Below are positions 9,235-17,217 of a DNA stretch of 64,000 nt, piece by piece. Below the pieces are notes generated by a model. The model made no database searches, was not told the origin of the DNA, and saw only the letters and a list, made by a program, of their open reading frames with translations. Source of the stretch: Paraburkholderia sp. (GTDB lineage: Bacteria; Pseudomonadota; Gammaproteobacteria; Burkholderiales; Burkholderiaceae); contig NZ_JAPWKB010000019.1 of assembly GCF_028283785.1 (NCBI RefSeq), positions 702,001 through 766,000 on the forward strand, written 5' to 3'. Both the position numbers and the translations under genes were made by a program. The stretch's first letter is position 1; each line of letters opens with the position of its first letter.

Positions 9235-10179
9235 GTGCAGTCGTTCGTTATCGATGCGTTGAACGGCGTCTCGTACGGGCTGCTGCTGTTCATGCTGTCC
9301 GCGGGACTCACGCTGATTTTCAGCATGCTGGGCGTGCTCAACTTCGCGCACGCGAGCTTCTACATGCTCGGCGCATACGTCGGCTTTTCCGTGGCTGCGT
9401 ATGCGGGTTTCTGGCTCGCGCTGGTGATCGCGCCGCTGATCGTCGGTGCAATCGGGGCGGCGCTGGAACGCTGGCTGTTGCGCCGCGTGAGACCGCACGG
9501 CCATCTCGCCGAACTCCTGCTGACCTTCGGCGCGGCTTATCTGATCGCCGAAGGGGTGAAGCTCGGCTGGGGTTTGAGCGCATTGAACGCGCGCATTCCC
9601 GCCATTCTCGACGGCCCGCTGTTCACGGTGTACGGCGCGGCGTTTCCGCGCTATCGCGCGTTCATGATGGCGGTTTCGATCGCGATGCTCGGCGTGTTGT
9701 ACGCGAGCTTGCGTGTGTCGAAGGCGGGTCTGATCGTGCGCGCCGCGTTGACGCACCCGCATGCTGTCGAAGCGTTGGGCCATGACGTGCCCCGCGTATT
9801 CACCGGCGTGTTCGCAACCGGCACCGCGCTCGCCGCGCTTGCGGGCGTGATCGGCGCGCCGTTGTTCGTGATCGAACCAGCGATGGCCGACTCGGTCGGC
9901 TCGATCGTGTTCGTCGTGGTCGTGATCGGCGGTTTGGGCTCGCTTGGCGGGGCGCTGGTGGCGTCGTTGATCGTCGGCTGTGCTCAGACGTTCGCCGTCA
10001 CCAGCGACGCGTCGCTGGGCGCGCTGGTCGATCTGCTCGGCATGGGGTTCGCGCTGCCGTCCGCGTGGGACGCGCTGACGCTCGCGCAACTCGCGCCGTT
10101 GCTGCCGTATCTGATGCTGGTCGCGGTGCTGGCACTGCGGCCGCGTGGTCTGTTCGGGCGGCGCGATGACGAACTCTGA
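9235..10179 (+). CDS. livH: Branched-chain amino acid type ABC permease (LivH)
   Basis: This 314-residue integral membrane protein of the LivH family has about eight hydrophobic segments. LNGVSYGLLLFMLSAGLTL at residues 9-27 and LNFAHASFYMLGAYVG are family hallmarks, and GGLGSLGGALVASLIVG lies in the second half. It starts with GTG 4 bp after the thioesterase stop; no separate Shine-Dalgarno is visible, so coupling is likely. It would pair with LivM to form the membrane channel. The real substrate may differ from Leu/Ile/Val, since LivHM proteins also serve amides, urea and aromatic acids. Confidence 0.9.
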   Translation: MQSFVIDALNGVSYGLLLFMLSAGLTLIFSMLGVLNFAHASFYMLGAYVGFSVAAYAGFWLALVIAPLIVGAIGAALERWLLRRVRPHGHLAELLLTFGAAYLIAEGVKLGWGLSALNARIPAILDGPLFTVYGAAFPRYRAFMMAVSIAMLGVLYASLRVSKAGLIVRAALTHPHAVEALGHDVPRVFTGVFATGTALAALAGVIGAPLFVIEPAMADSVGSIVFVVVVIGGLGSLGGALVASLIVGCAQTFAVTSDASLGALVDLLGMGFALPSAWDALTLAQLAPLLPYLMLVAVLALRPRGLFGRRDDEL

Positions 10180-11437
10180 GCGCCTCGTGTTCCAGCGGCG
10201 GTGGACGGCGTACCTGCCGTGGCTCGCGTTGATTGCGCTGCTCGCGATTCCGCCTTGCGTTGCGCCACAAAGCTGGTTGCTGGCCTATCTCGCGCAGACC
10301 GCGACGATGATCGTGTTCGCGCTGTCGTACAACCTGCTGCTCGGCGAAACCGGCTTGTTGTCGTTCGGTCACGCCGCGTATGCGGGGCTCGGCGCGTTGT
10401 TCGCCGCGCGCGTCTTCAATACCGGCTTGTTGCCGTTACCCGCGATGCCGCTGATCGGCGGGATCGGCGGCGCGCTGGCGGGTGTGATCTTCGGCTTCGT
10501 CTCGACGCGCCGCGCGGGCACCGCATTCGCGATGATCACGCTCGGCATCGGCGAACTCGTTGCGGCCGCGGCGTGGACCTTGCCCGACTGGTTCGGCGGT
10601 GAGGCGGGCGTACCGATCGACCGCGCGAGCGGCGTGCCCTTTGCTTCACTGACATTCGGCCCCGCACGCGAAGCGTATGCGTTGATCGCCGTGTGGTGCG
10701 TGATCGCGTGCGTCGCGATGGCGGCGCTGTCGCGCACGCCGCTGATGCGACTCGCGAATGCGGTCCGCGACAACCCGACGCGCGCGGCCGCGATCGGATG
10801 TTATCCGCGTCGCGTGCGGTATGCCGTCGTCGTCACGTCCGGGTTTTTCGCGGGTATCGCAGGCACGCTCGGCCTGATCAACCTCGAACTCGTATCGACC
10901 GAAAGCGTGGGCATGCTGCGCTCCGGCGCGGTGCTGATCGCGACGGTGATCGGCGGCACCGGCGCCTTCTTCGGACCGGTTGCCGGTGCAGTTGCGCTAA
11001 CGTTTTTCAGCGTCGCGGTTGCGAGCATGACGCGTGCATGGCTGCTGTATCTCGGCCTGTTTTTCGTCGTGATCGTCGTCGCGGCGCCCGACGGTATGGC
11101 CGGATTCGCGCAGCGCCAACGCGCCCGCATCGCCGTGTCCGGATGGCGACCTTGTGCGGGCGCGTATCTGAACAGTGCGATTGCAACGGGCGCGTGGTCC
11201 GTCGCGGTGGTGCTGATCGTGCAGACCGCGTATGCGGTGCAATTCGGCGTCGATGGCGGCGAGAGCCTGCCTTGGGGTCTCGCCACCAACAGCGCTTCCG
11301 TGATGCGGCTATCCGGCGCGCTGCTTGCGCTGATATGCGTCGGCGGGCTTGCCACGCATCGTGCGTCGCGTGCGTGGCGACAACTCGACGCGAGCGCGTC
11401 GCTTGACGTTGAAACCGCATACGGAGACGCGCGATGA
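10166..11437 (+). CDS. livM: Branched-chain amino acid type ABC permease (LivM) with C-terminal extension
   Basis: This 423-residue partner permease carries the family core to about residue 320 (NLLLGETGLLSFGHAAYAG and GGTGAFFGPVAGA). It overlaps livH by 14 bp. Ordinary LivM proteins end soon after the core. Here roughly 100 further residues follow, with two extra hydrophobic segments (a helix ending VLIVQTAYAVQF, and one around GALLALICVGGLA) and a polar tail. The extension has no function I recognise. Confidence 0.88.
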   Translation: MTNSERLVFQRRWTAYLPWLALIALLAIPPCVAPQSWLLAYLAQTATMIVFALSYNLLLGETGLLSFGHAAYAGLGALFAARVFNTGLLPLPAMPLIGGIGGALAGVIFGFVSTRRAGTAFAMITLGIGELVAAAAWTLPDWFGGEAGVPIDRASGVPFASLTFGPAREAYALIAVWCVIACVAMAALSRTPLMRLANAVRDNPTRAAAIGCYPRRVRYAVVVTSGFFAGIAGTLGLINLELVSTESVGMLRSGAVLIATVIGGTGAFFGPVAGAVALTFFSVAVASMTRAWLLYLGLFFVVIVVAAPDGMAGFAQRQRARIAVSGWRPCAGAYLNSAIATGAWSVAVVLIVQTAYAVQFGVDGGESLPWGLATNSASVMRLSGALLALICVGGLATHRASRAWRQLDASASLDVETAYGDAR

Positions 11438-12192
11438 CATTCGCCCTGTCCGTGCAACAGGTGACCAAACGCTACGGCGCGACGCAGATTTTGCGCGGCG
11501 TCGATCTCGCGATCGATCCGGGTGAACGTCACGCATTGATCGGACCGAACGGCGCTGGAAAATCGACGCTGTTCAACCTGATCGCCGGTAATCAGCGGCC
11601 CAATCGCGGACGCATCGAACTCTACGGTGCGGACATCACGCGTGTCGCGCCCGCCGCGATTTGCCGTCGCGGACTCGCGCGCAGTTTCCAGACCACCAGC
11701 GTATTCGCGCGCCTGACCGTGTTCGACAACCTGCGCTGCGCGGCGAGCATCGCCGAGCGCGATCGCGCGCGCTGGTGGCAACGTTTCAGCGGTTCGCCGG
11801 CAGTCGATTCGCGCGCAACGGACATTCTCGACGCAGTGGGCCTGGCCGCGAAACGTGACGTGCTGGCCGGCGCTCTGAGCTACGCGGAACAACGTGCACT
11901 GGACCTCGGCATTGCGCTGGCGAGCGGTGCGCATACCTTGCTGCTGGATGAACCGACCGCCGGGATGAATCGCGCCGAGGCCGCGCGCGCGATCGAGTTG
12001 ATTCGCACCATCACGGCGGGGCGCACGCTGCTGATGGTCGAACACGATATGGACGCGGTGTTCGGTCTTGCCGACCGCATTTCGGTGCTTGTACAAGGGC
12101 GCGTGATCGCAACCGGCACACCGTCGGCGATCCGCGCGGACCCGGCAGTGCAGGCCGCGTATCTCGGTGCGGCCGATGGAGCGCTCGCATGA
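11434..12192 (+). CDS. livG: ABC transporter ATPase (LivG)
   Basis: This 252-residue cytoplasmic ATPase has Walker A GPNGAGKS (37-44), the Q-loop region SFQTTSVF, a degenerate signature LSYAEQRAL, Walker B LLLDEPTAGM and the H-loop EHDMD, all typical of LivG. It overlaps livM by the ATGA at 11434, and livF overlaps it the same way, so the four transporter genes form one translationally coupled unit. Confidence 0.93.
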   Translation: MTFALSVQQVTKRYGATQILRGVDLAIDPGERHALIGPNGAGKSTLFNLIAGNQRPNRGRIELYGADITRVAPAAICRRGLARSFQTTSVFARLTVFDNLRCAASIAERDRARWWQRFSGSPAVDSRATDILDAVGLAAKRDVLAGALSYAEQRALDLGIALASGAHTLLLDEPTAGMNRAEAARAIELIRTITAGRTLLMVEHDMDAVFGLADRISVLVQGRVIATGTPSAIRADPAVQAAYLGAADGALA

Positions 12193-12896
12193 GCGCGCTG
12201 TTGCGGATCGATGCGCTGCGCGCATGGCACGGAACGAGTCAGGCGCTGTTCGGTGTGAACCTGCATATCGATGCAGGTGAAGTCGTTGCACTCGTCGGGC
12301 GCAACGGTTCCGGCCGCTCGACGCTGGCGCGCGCGGTCATGGGTCTGGTTCGCATCGAAGGCGGCTTGCAGTTCGACGGTCATGCATTGAACGGGCTGCG
12401 CACTTTTCAGATTGCACGGCTTGGCATCGGTTACGTGCCGGAGCATCGCGACGTGTTTCCAGGCTTGAGCGTTCACGAGAACCTGGTGCTCGGCGTGGCG
12501 TCGCGCGGCCGTCCGCCGCGCTTTTCGTTCGACGATGCGTACACGCTATTTCCGGTGCTGAAAGAACGACAACGCACGCGTGCCGGAGCGTTGTCGGGCG
12601 GCGAGCAGCAGATGCTGACGCTTGCGCGCGCATTGCTGGGCGATCCCGATCTGCTCGTCATCGACGAACCGACCGAAGGGCTCGCCGGTCAGGTGATCGT
12701 CCAGGTGGCGGACTGTCTGAAGATGCTGCGCGAGCGGGGCATTGCAATGCTGTTGATCGAGCAACGGCTGGCGATAGCGCGCGGACTCGCGAATCGGGTC
12801 GCGGTGATGGGGCGCGGCGAAATCGTGTTCGATGGTTCACTCGATGCACTCGAACAGCACGCCGATGTGAAGCGTGCGTGGCTCGGCGTGGGCTAG
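12189..12896 (+). CDS. livF: ABC transporter ATPase (LivF) with Arg in Walker A
   Basis: This 235-residue ATPase has the LivF marks GIGYVPEHRDVFPGLSVHENL, signature LSGGEQQML, Walker B LLVIDEPTEGL and a normal length. The Walker A motif reads GRNGSGRS (37-44): position 43, normally the invariant phosphate-binding lysine, is arginine (codon CGC 12315-12317). The protein could be a weakly active or regulatory half of an asymmetric ATPase pair with LivG, or a tolerated clade-specific variant. It overlaps livG by ATGA. No substrate-binding protein gene follows. Confidence 0.9.
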   Translation: MSALLRIDALRAWHGTSQALFGVNLHIDAGEVVALVGRNGSGRSTLARAVMGLVRIEGGLQFDGHALNGLRTFQIARLGIGYVPEHRDVFPGLSVHENLVLGVASRGRPPRFSFDDAYTLFPVLKERQRTRAGALSGGEQQMLTLARALLGDPDLLVIDEPTEGLAGQVIVQVADCLKMLRERGIAMLLIEQRLAIARGLANRVAVMGRGEIVFDGSLDALEQHADVKRAWLGVG

Positions 12897-13184
12897 GCAC
12901 GCCACAGTCTGGCCGTGCGCGCCCGGTGTGCTGTTTGAATCTCACGGCAGCGGCGCGCTTCAGCCCTTGTCCATGCGGTTTCCGGGCAGGTTCGCTATCC
13001 ATTTCAAACGCTTGACCGTTTGGTAATCCTCCTCCAGAAATGTTGTCGGCAGCGCGGCCGCAAAGCAAGACAATCGGATCACAGGCCGTTGATGGACGCG
13101 ACGCTTCGCATGCGTGCACGTCATGGCTCAAGATAATCCCGAGCGTCGTGCGATGCGTGACGGCCTGAAGAGGGAGGAGACATC

Positions 13185-15470
13185 ATGAAGGCGTCATCGA
13201 TCCATGCGCGTGCGTCATGCGTGAATTCATGCATGAATGCCGCGCGCGTTGTTCGTTCGACTCGCGCCGCACGATATGCGGTGTTGCTCGGCGTGGTCGT
13301 ATGGATGTCGGCCTGCGCCGACGCGAATTCGACCTCGGCCTCGACCTCGACCGATACCGCGTCCGCGTCGCCGGTCGCCGCACAGCCGACCCGAACCGAC
13401 GCCGACATCCTGCCGAAACGCACAGACTCGCGACCCTCGCTGGAAATCGCCAAAAGCCGCCAGCTCGCCGGCGAACAACGCATCGCCGCGCGCATTCCGT
13501 CGGCAAGCGGAATGACCGAACAGCGGAACCGTCCGTTGACGTTGCGGGATTCCGGCATCGATGGTTCGATGATGTTCGCGCGCGATGTCGATTTTCGGGT
13601 GACCGGCGAGATCGGCTTCATGATTCATGACATGGCCGCGACGCTCGTGCCGACGCATCCCGGCGCACCGATCGTATTCGACGATCCGACGAGTGTGACC
13701 ATCGACGTGCATCGCGGCCACGTCACGCTGAATAGCGCGAAGCTGACAGCGATTTTCGACCGCTACCTGTTTCAGTACCAAGGTTCGCCGCTGCGCAATA
13801 TGCGGGTCGAGCCACAGGACGGACAGTTGCGCATTACCGGTGAAATGCATCGCGACGGCTGGGTGCCGATCGTATTGACCGGCACGCTATCGATGCGAAA
13901 TCCGGATGAACTCGTGTTCCATCCCGAGCACGTCGAAGTGGCGGGTGTGGGTGCGGACCGGTTGATGCAGGCCGCGCATGTGAAGATGGCCGATCTGTTG
14001 AAAGTCGATACGCCGATTGCCCGTCTCGATGGCGACGACGTCGTGATGCAGGTCGCGAAGCTGACGCCGCCGCCCGCATTGAAAATGACCATCGTAGAAA
14101 TACAGACCACGCCTGCAGGTGTCGATTTCACGCTCGACGACCATGCGTTGCAACGTATCGACTGGCCTGCGTCGATGCCCGCGCGCGGCATGCTGGTGCA
14201 AGGCGGCGACGTCAAATTCATGCGCTCGATGCCGATGAATATCGACATGACGCTCACACCGACCGACGCGAAAGCGTCGTTCGTACTCGATCTTTATCAT
14301 TACCGCGAGCAGATGGCCGCAGGCTATTTCACGTTCGACGAAGCCGGTGCACTGAACGTGCATTTGCCTTCTTATCCGGCACTCGCCGCGCACGATGCAA
14401 CGACGGTATCGGGCGTCGCATCGACCGGCACGGCCAGTGCCCGCTACAACGACAGCTTTATTCGCGCGCAGCAATTCGCGCTCGCGCAAGCGCGTCTGCA
14501 TTGGCAGCAATTGCCTGCGAGCACGCGTAGCACGACCGAGGCCCGTGCGATACCGGTCAGCGCCCGCACGAATCTGTCGGGCGTGAATATGGCGAAGCCG
14601 GGCACCGCGTTTGTCGATGAGCGTCATTCGACCCATGCGGCGCCACTGATTCATGTGCAGAACGTGGACTTCTACGTCGCGGGCAGAATCGGTTTTCACG
14701 TGCGGTCGCTGGACGCGCAGATGGTCCCGAAAACGCCGGGGCAACCGGTCGATCTGGACGATCCGGATCAGTACGATATTCACATCATCGAAGGCGAAGT
14801 GGTGGAGCCGTGGCCTGCGATGGCCGCACTATTCAACGACTATCTGCTCGACTATCAGCCGCGATCGTTGAACGATCTGCAACTGAAGCCGGTTGACGGT
14901 GCGTTGCAGGTAACGGGCGGCATCAAGCTGTGGAATCACTTTCCGGGCGTGTGGTTGCCGACCACGATGAGCGGCACGCTCGTCGCGCGTGACGAGCGTC
15001 ATCTCGTCTATTCGCCGACATCGGTGAAGGTGTTGGGCGTGCCGCAGGCGGGCTTGCTGAAGGCGCTGGATATCCCACTGGCGTCGTTGACGCCATTTAT
15101 GCGCAAAGGTGTGGCCTTGCAAGGCAATGAACTTGTGTTCGATCAGTACTCGGTGTTCCCTGCGCCGTTGCTGAAGGGGCGTCTCGCGAGCGCGACGGTG
15201 ACGGACGAAGGACTCGTCCTGAAGTTCAAGCGTGACAGCGGCATCGCCACCGCGCGGCCGCCTGCATCGTCGGGGAAAAGTTTTGTGTGGATCGAAGGCG
15301 GCGATATCAAGATGTTCAACTCGCTGGTCGTGAACGGACGCACCTTCATTCGCGATTCATCGCGAGCCAACGATATGAAATTCGATCTCTACGGGTATCG
15401 CCGCGATGTGGCGAAGGGCACCGTCCGGATGAGCGAGGACGGCGCGCTGCTCGTCGATCTGAACCATTGA
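13185..15470 (+). CDS. Large predicted lipoprotein with two homologous modules
   Basis: I do not recognise this 761-residue protein. It starts at ATG 13185 behind GGAGGAGA. A basic n-region and hydrophobic stretch lead to Cys44 in VVWMSAC, a plausible lipobox. A Ser/Thr-rich linker follows. Residues about 128-398 and 490-761 are two copies of one module. Each begins VDF-x-V-x-G-x-IGF, has a conserved 'DG-L-(I/V)TG' strand about 90 residues in, and ends with a (Q/E)GGD(V/I)K segment, then DLY-x-YR and a GAL strand. The alternating beta pattern suggests an elongated periplasmic or surface beta-rich protein; lipid-binding LmeA/DUF2993-like folds are one possibility. It is flanked by unrelated operons. 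Confidence 0.85.
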   Translation: MKASSIHARASCVNSCMNAARVVRSTRAARYAVLLGVVVWMSACADANSTSASTSTDTASASPVAAQPTRTDADILPKRTDSRPSLEIAKSRQLAGEQRIAARIPSASGMTEQRNRPLTLRDSGIDGSMMFARDVDFRVTGEIGFMIHDMAATLVPTHPGAPIVFDDPTSVTIDVHRGHVTLNSAKLTAIFDRYLFQYQGSPLRNMRVEPQDGQLRITGEMHRDGWVPIVLTGTLSMRNPDELVFHPEHVEVAGVGADRLMQAAHVKMADLLKVDTPIARLDGDDVVMQVAKLTPPPALKMTIVEIQTTPAGVDFTLDDHALQRIDWPASMPARGMLVQGGDVKFMRSMPMNIDMTLTPTDAKASFVLDLYHYREQMAAGYFTFDEAGALNVHLPSYPALAAHDATTVSGVASTGTASARYNDSFIRAQQFALAQARLHWQQLPASTRSTTEARAIPVSARTNLSGVNMAKPGTAFVDERHSTHAAPLIHVQNVDFYVAGRIGFHVRSLDAQMVPKTPGQPVDLDDPDQYDIHIIEGEVVEPWPAMAALFNDYLLDYQPRSLNDLQLKPVDGALQVTGGIKLWNHFPGVWLPTTMSGTLVARDERHLVYSPTSVKVLGVPQAGLLKALDIPLASLTPFMRKGVALQGNELVFDQYSVFPAPLLKGRLASATVTDEGLVLKFKRDSGIATARPPASSGKSFVWIEGGDIKMFNSLVVNGRTFIRDSSRANDMKFDLYGYRRDVAKGTVRMSEDGALLVDLNH

Positions 15471-15495
15471 CGTTGCGATGCGATGACACACGCGT

Positions 15496-16287
15496 TCACT
15501 TGAGCATCCATTCATGGGCCGGATCGTTCTTGAAGTGCCACACGCGTTTGCCGCCTGCCATCACGTTCAGATAGTACGAGTCATAGCCGACCGGCACCAC
15601 GACCGGGTGATAGCCTTTAGGCACCATCACCACATCGTGATTTTCGACCGCCATCGATTCGTCGATATCTCTTGAATCCGTATAGACCCGCTGAAATGCA
15701 AAGCCCTGCGGCGGATTCAGACGGTGATAGTAAGTCTCTTCGAGCGAGCTCTCGACGGGTATGTTGTCGGTATCGTGCTTATGCGGCGGGTAGCTGGACG
15801 CATGGCCGCCCGGCGTCCGTACTTCGACCACCAGCAGGCTCTCTGCAACTGCCGTTTCCGGCAGGATATCGCATACGTAGCGCGTATTGAGGCCGGTGCC
15901 GCGCGTCGAACGCTTCATCGTCGATGGATCGATCAACCGCGCGGGATGGGTTCCCGTGGCGGGGGCGCTCGCCACGCCCACTTCCGCATCGCGATTCGCG
16001 CGTACTGTCACGCGCACGCCAGGCGGAAAATACACCGCATACGGCGACGCATCTTCGAACACGCTATCGCGCGAGCCGAGTGCGTGCCAAGTCTGATCGT
16101 CGGACTCGATATCCACCGCGCCGGACAGCACCACGATGCACACTTCGCGCGATGGCTCGAACACGTGCGCCACTTCATTCGTGGCCAACCGGTACGCGGC
16201 GAATCCCACATATCGCCAACCGGCCGACGCTGGTGTCACGCGTGCAATCGTCTGGCCTTCGCGCTGTGCTTTAACTAGCAAGCTCAT
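15496..16287 (-). CDS. iolB: 5-deoxy-glucuronate isomerase
   Basis: This 263-residue cupin isomerises 5-deoxy-D-glucuronate to 2-deoxy-5-keto-D-gluconate in inositol breakdown. HASSYPPHKHDTDN and the Glu in ETYYHRLNPPQGF match the IolB metal-site region. ATG 16287 has GGAGG 6 nt upstream and overlaps the iolE stop as ATGA, so the two are coupled. It is the last gene of the minus-strand inositol run and is convergent with the lipoprotein gene. No terminator hairpin is visible in the 25 bp between them. Confidence 0.95.
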   Translation of the reverse strand: MSLLVKAQREGQTIARVTPASAGWRYVGFAAYRLATNEVAHVFEPSREVCIVVLSGAVDIESDDQTWHALGSRDSVFEDASPYAVYFPPGVRVTVRANRDAEVGVASAPATGTHPARLIDPSTMKRSTRGTGLNTRYVCDILPETAVAESLLVVEVRTPGGHASSYPPHKHDTDNIPVESSLEETYYHRLNPPQGFAFQRVYTDSRDIDESMAVENHDVVMVPKGYHPVVVPVGYDSYYLNVMAGGKRVWHFKNDPAHEWMLK

Positions 16288-17195
16288 GCTGCCTCCTTCG
16301 TATCCAGTGGTGCGTCGACCAGACTGCGCAGCGTGCGATAGCCTTTGTCCGCGTAAGCATAAGACGGTGCGACGACCGGGTCCTGTTCCGCTTCGACCAC
16401 GAGCCAGCCCTGATAACCATGCTGCTTCAGACGCGCGATGATCGACGGGAAATCGATCGCGCCGTCGCCCGGAACGGTGAACGCGCCATTCAATACCGCA
16501 TCTAGAAAACTCCAGTTCCGGTTGCGCGCGAGCTTCATCACAGCCGGTCGCACATCCTTGCAATGCACATGGCAGACCCGCGCGATATGTTTGTCGAGCA
16601 TCACGAGCGGATCGCCGCCGGCAAACGTGATGTGCCCCGCATCGAATAACAGGCCGACTGCATCGCCTGTGCGTGCCATCAGCTTGTCGACATCGGCGGG
16701 TGTCTCGACATAGGCACCCATGTGATGGTGATAGGCAAGCCGGACGCCACGACTCAACGTATAGCGCGCAAACTCATCGACGCGCGCGGCATAGGCGTCC
16801 CATTGCGCGTCGCTAAAGAATCGCGGCCGCTGATACAACGGTTGCTGTGCGCCCTGAATGGAGTCGGCCACTTCACCGTAGACCATCACGGTCGCGCCGT
16901 TCTTAGCGAGCAGTTCCAGATGCGCGCCGACTTCCGCAATCTCGTCGGCCACACTGCGTCGTGCGAGCCGCCCGGAATACCAGCCCGATACCAGCGATAA
17001 ATCGCATTGGGCTAACAACGCGTTGAGCGCGTCGGGGTCGCGCGGAAACTTGTTGCCGAGTTCGAAACCCTGGTAGCCGATCTTGCGACCTTCGGTGAGC
17101 GCGACCTCGAGCGGTGTCTCGCCGCCCAGTGATGGCAGATCGTCGTTCATCCATGACAGTGGATTGATACCGATACGTACGTCGAAAGCATTCAT
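16284..17195 (-). CDS. iolE: Myo-inosose-2 dehydratase
   Basis: This 303-residue TIM-barrel protein of the xylose-isomerase-like family dehydrates scyllo-inosose to the trihydroxycyclohexane-dione. NPLSWMNDDLPSLGG near the N-terminus is diagnostic of IolE. Metal-binding acidic and histidine residues are seen in GFELGNKF, AYHHHMGAYVET, LLFDAGHITFAGG and HVHCKDVR. ATG 17195 was chosen at the start of homology, with GAGG upstream; 22 bp separate it from iolD. Confidence 0.95.
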   Translation of the reverse strand: MNAFDVRIGINPLSWMNDDLPSLGGETPLEVALTEGRKIGYQGFELGNKFPRDPDALNALLAQCDLSLVSGWYSGRLARRSVADEIAEVGAHLELLAKNGATVMVYGEVADSIQGAQQPLYQRPRFFSDAQWDAYAARVDEFARYTLSRGVRLAYHHHMGAYVETPADVDKLMARTGDAVGLLFDAGHITFAGGDPLVMLDKHIARVCHVHCKDVRPAVMKLARNRNWSFLDAVLNGAFTVPGDGAIDFPSIIARLKQHGYQGWLVVEAEQDPVVAPSYAYADKGYRTLRSLVDAPLDTKEAA

Positions 17196-17217
17196 ACGAG
17201 CGTCCTCAGTGACGGGC

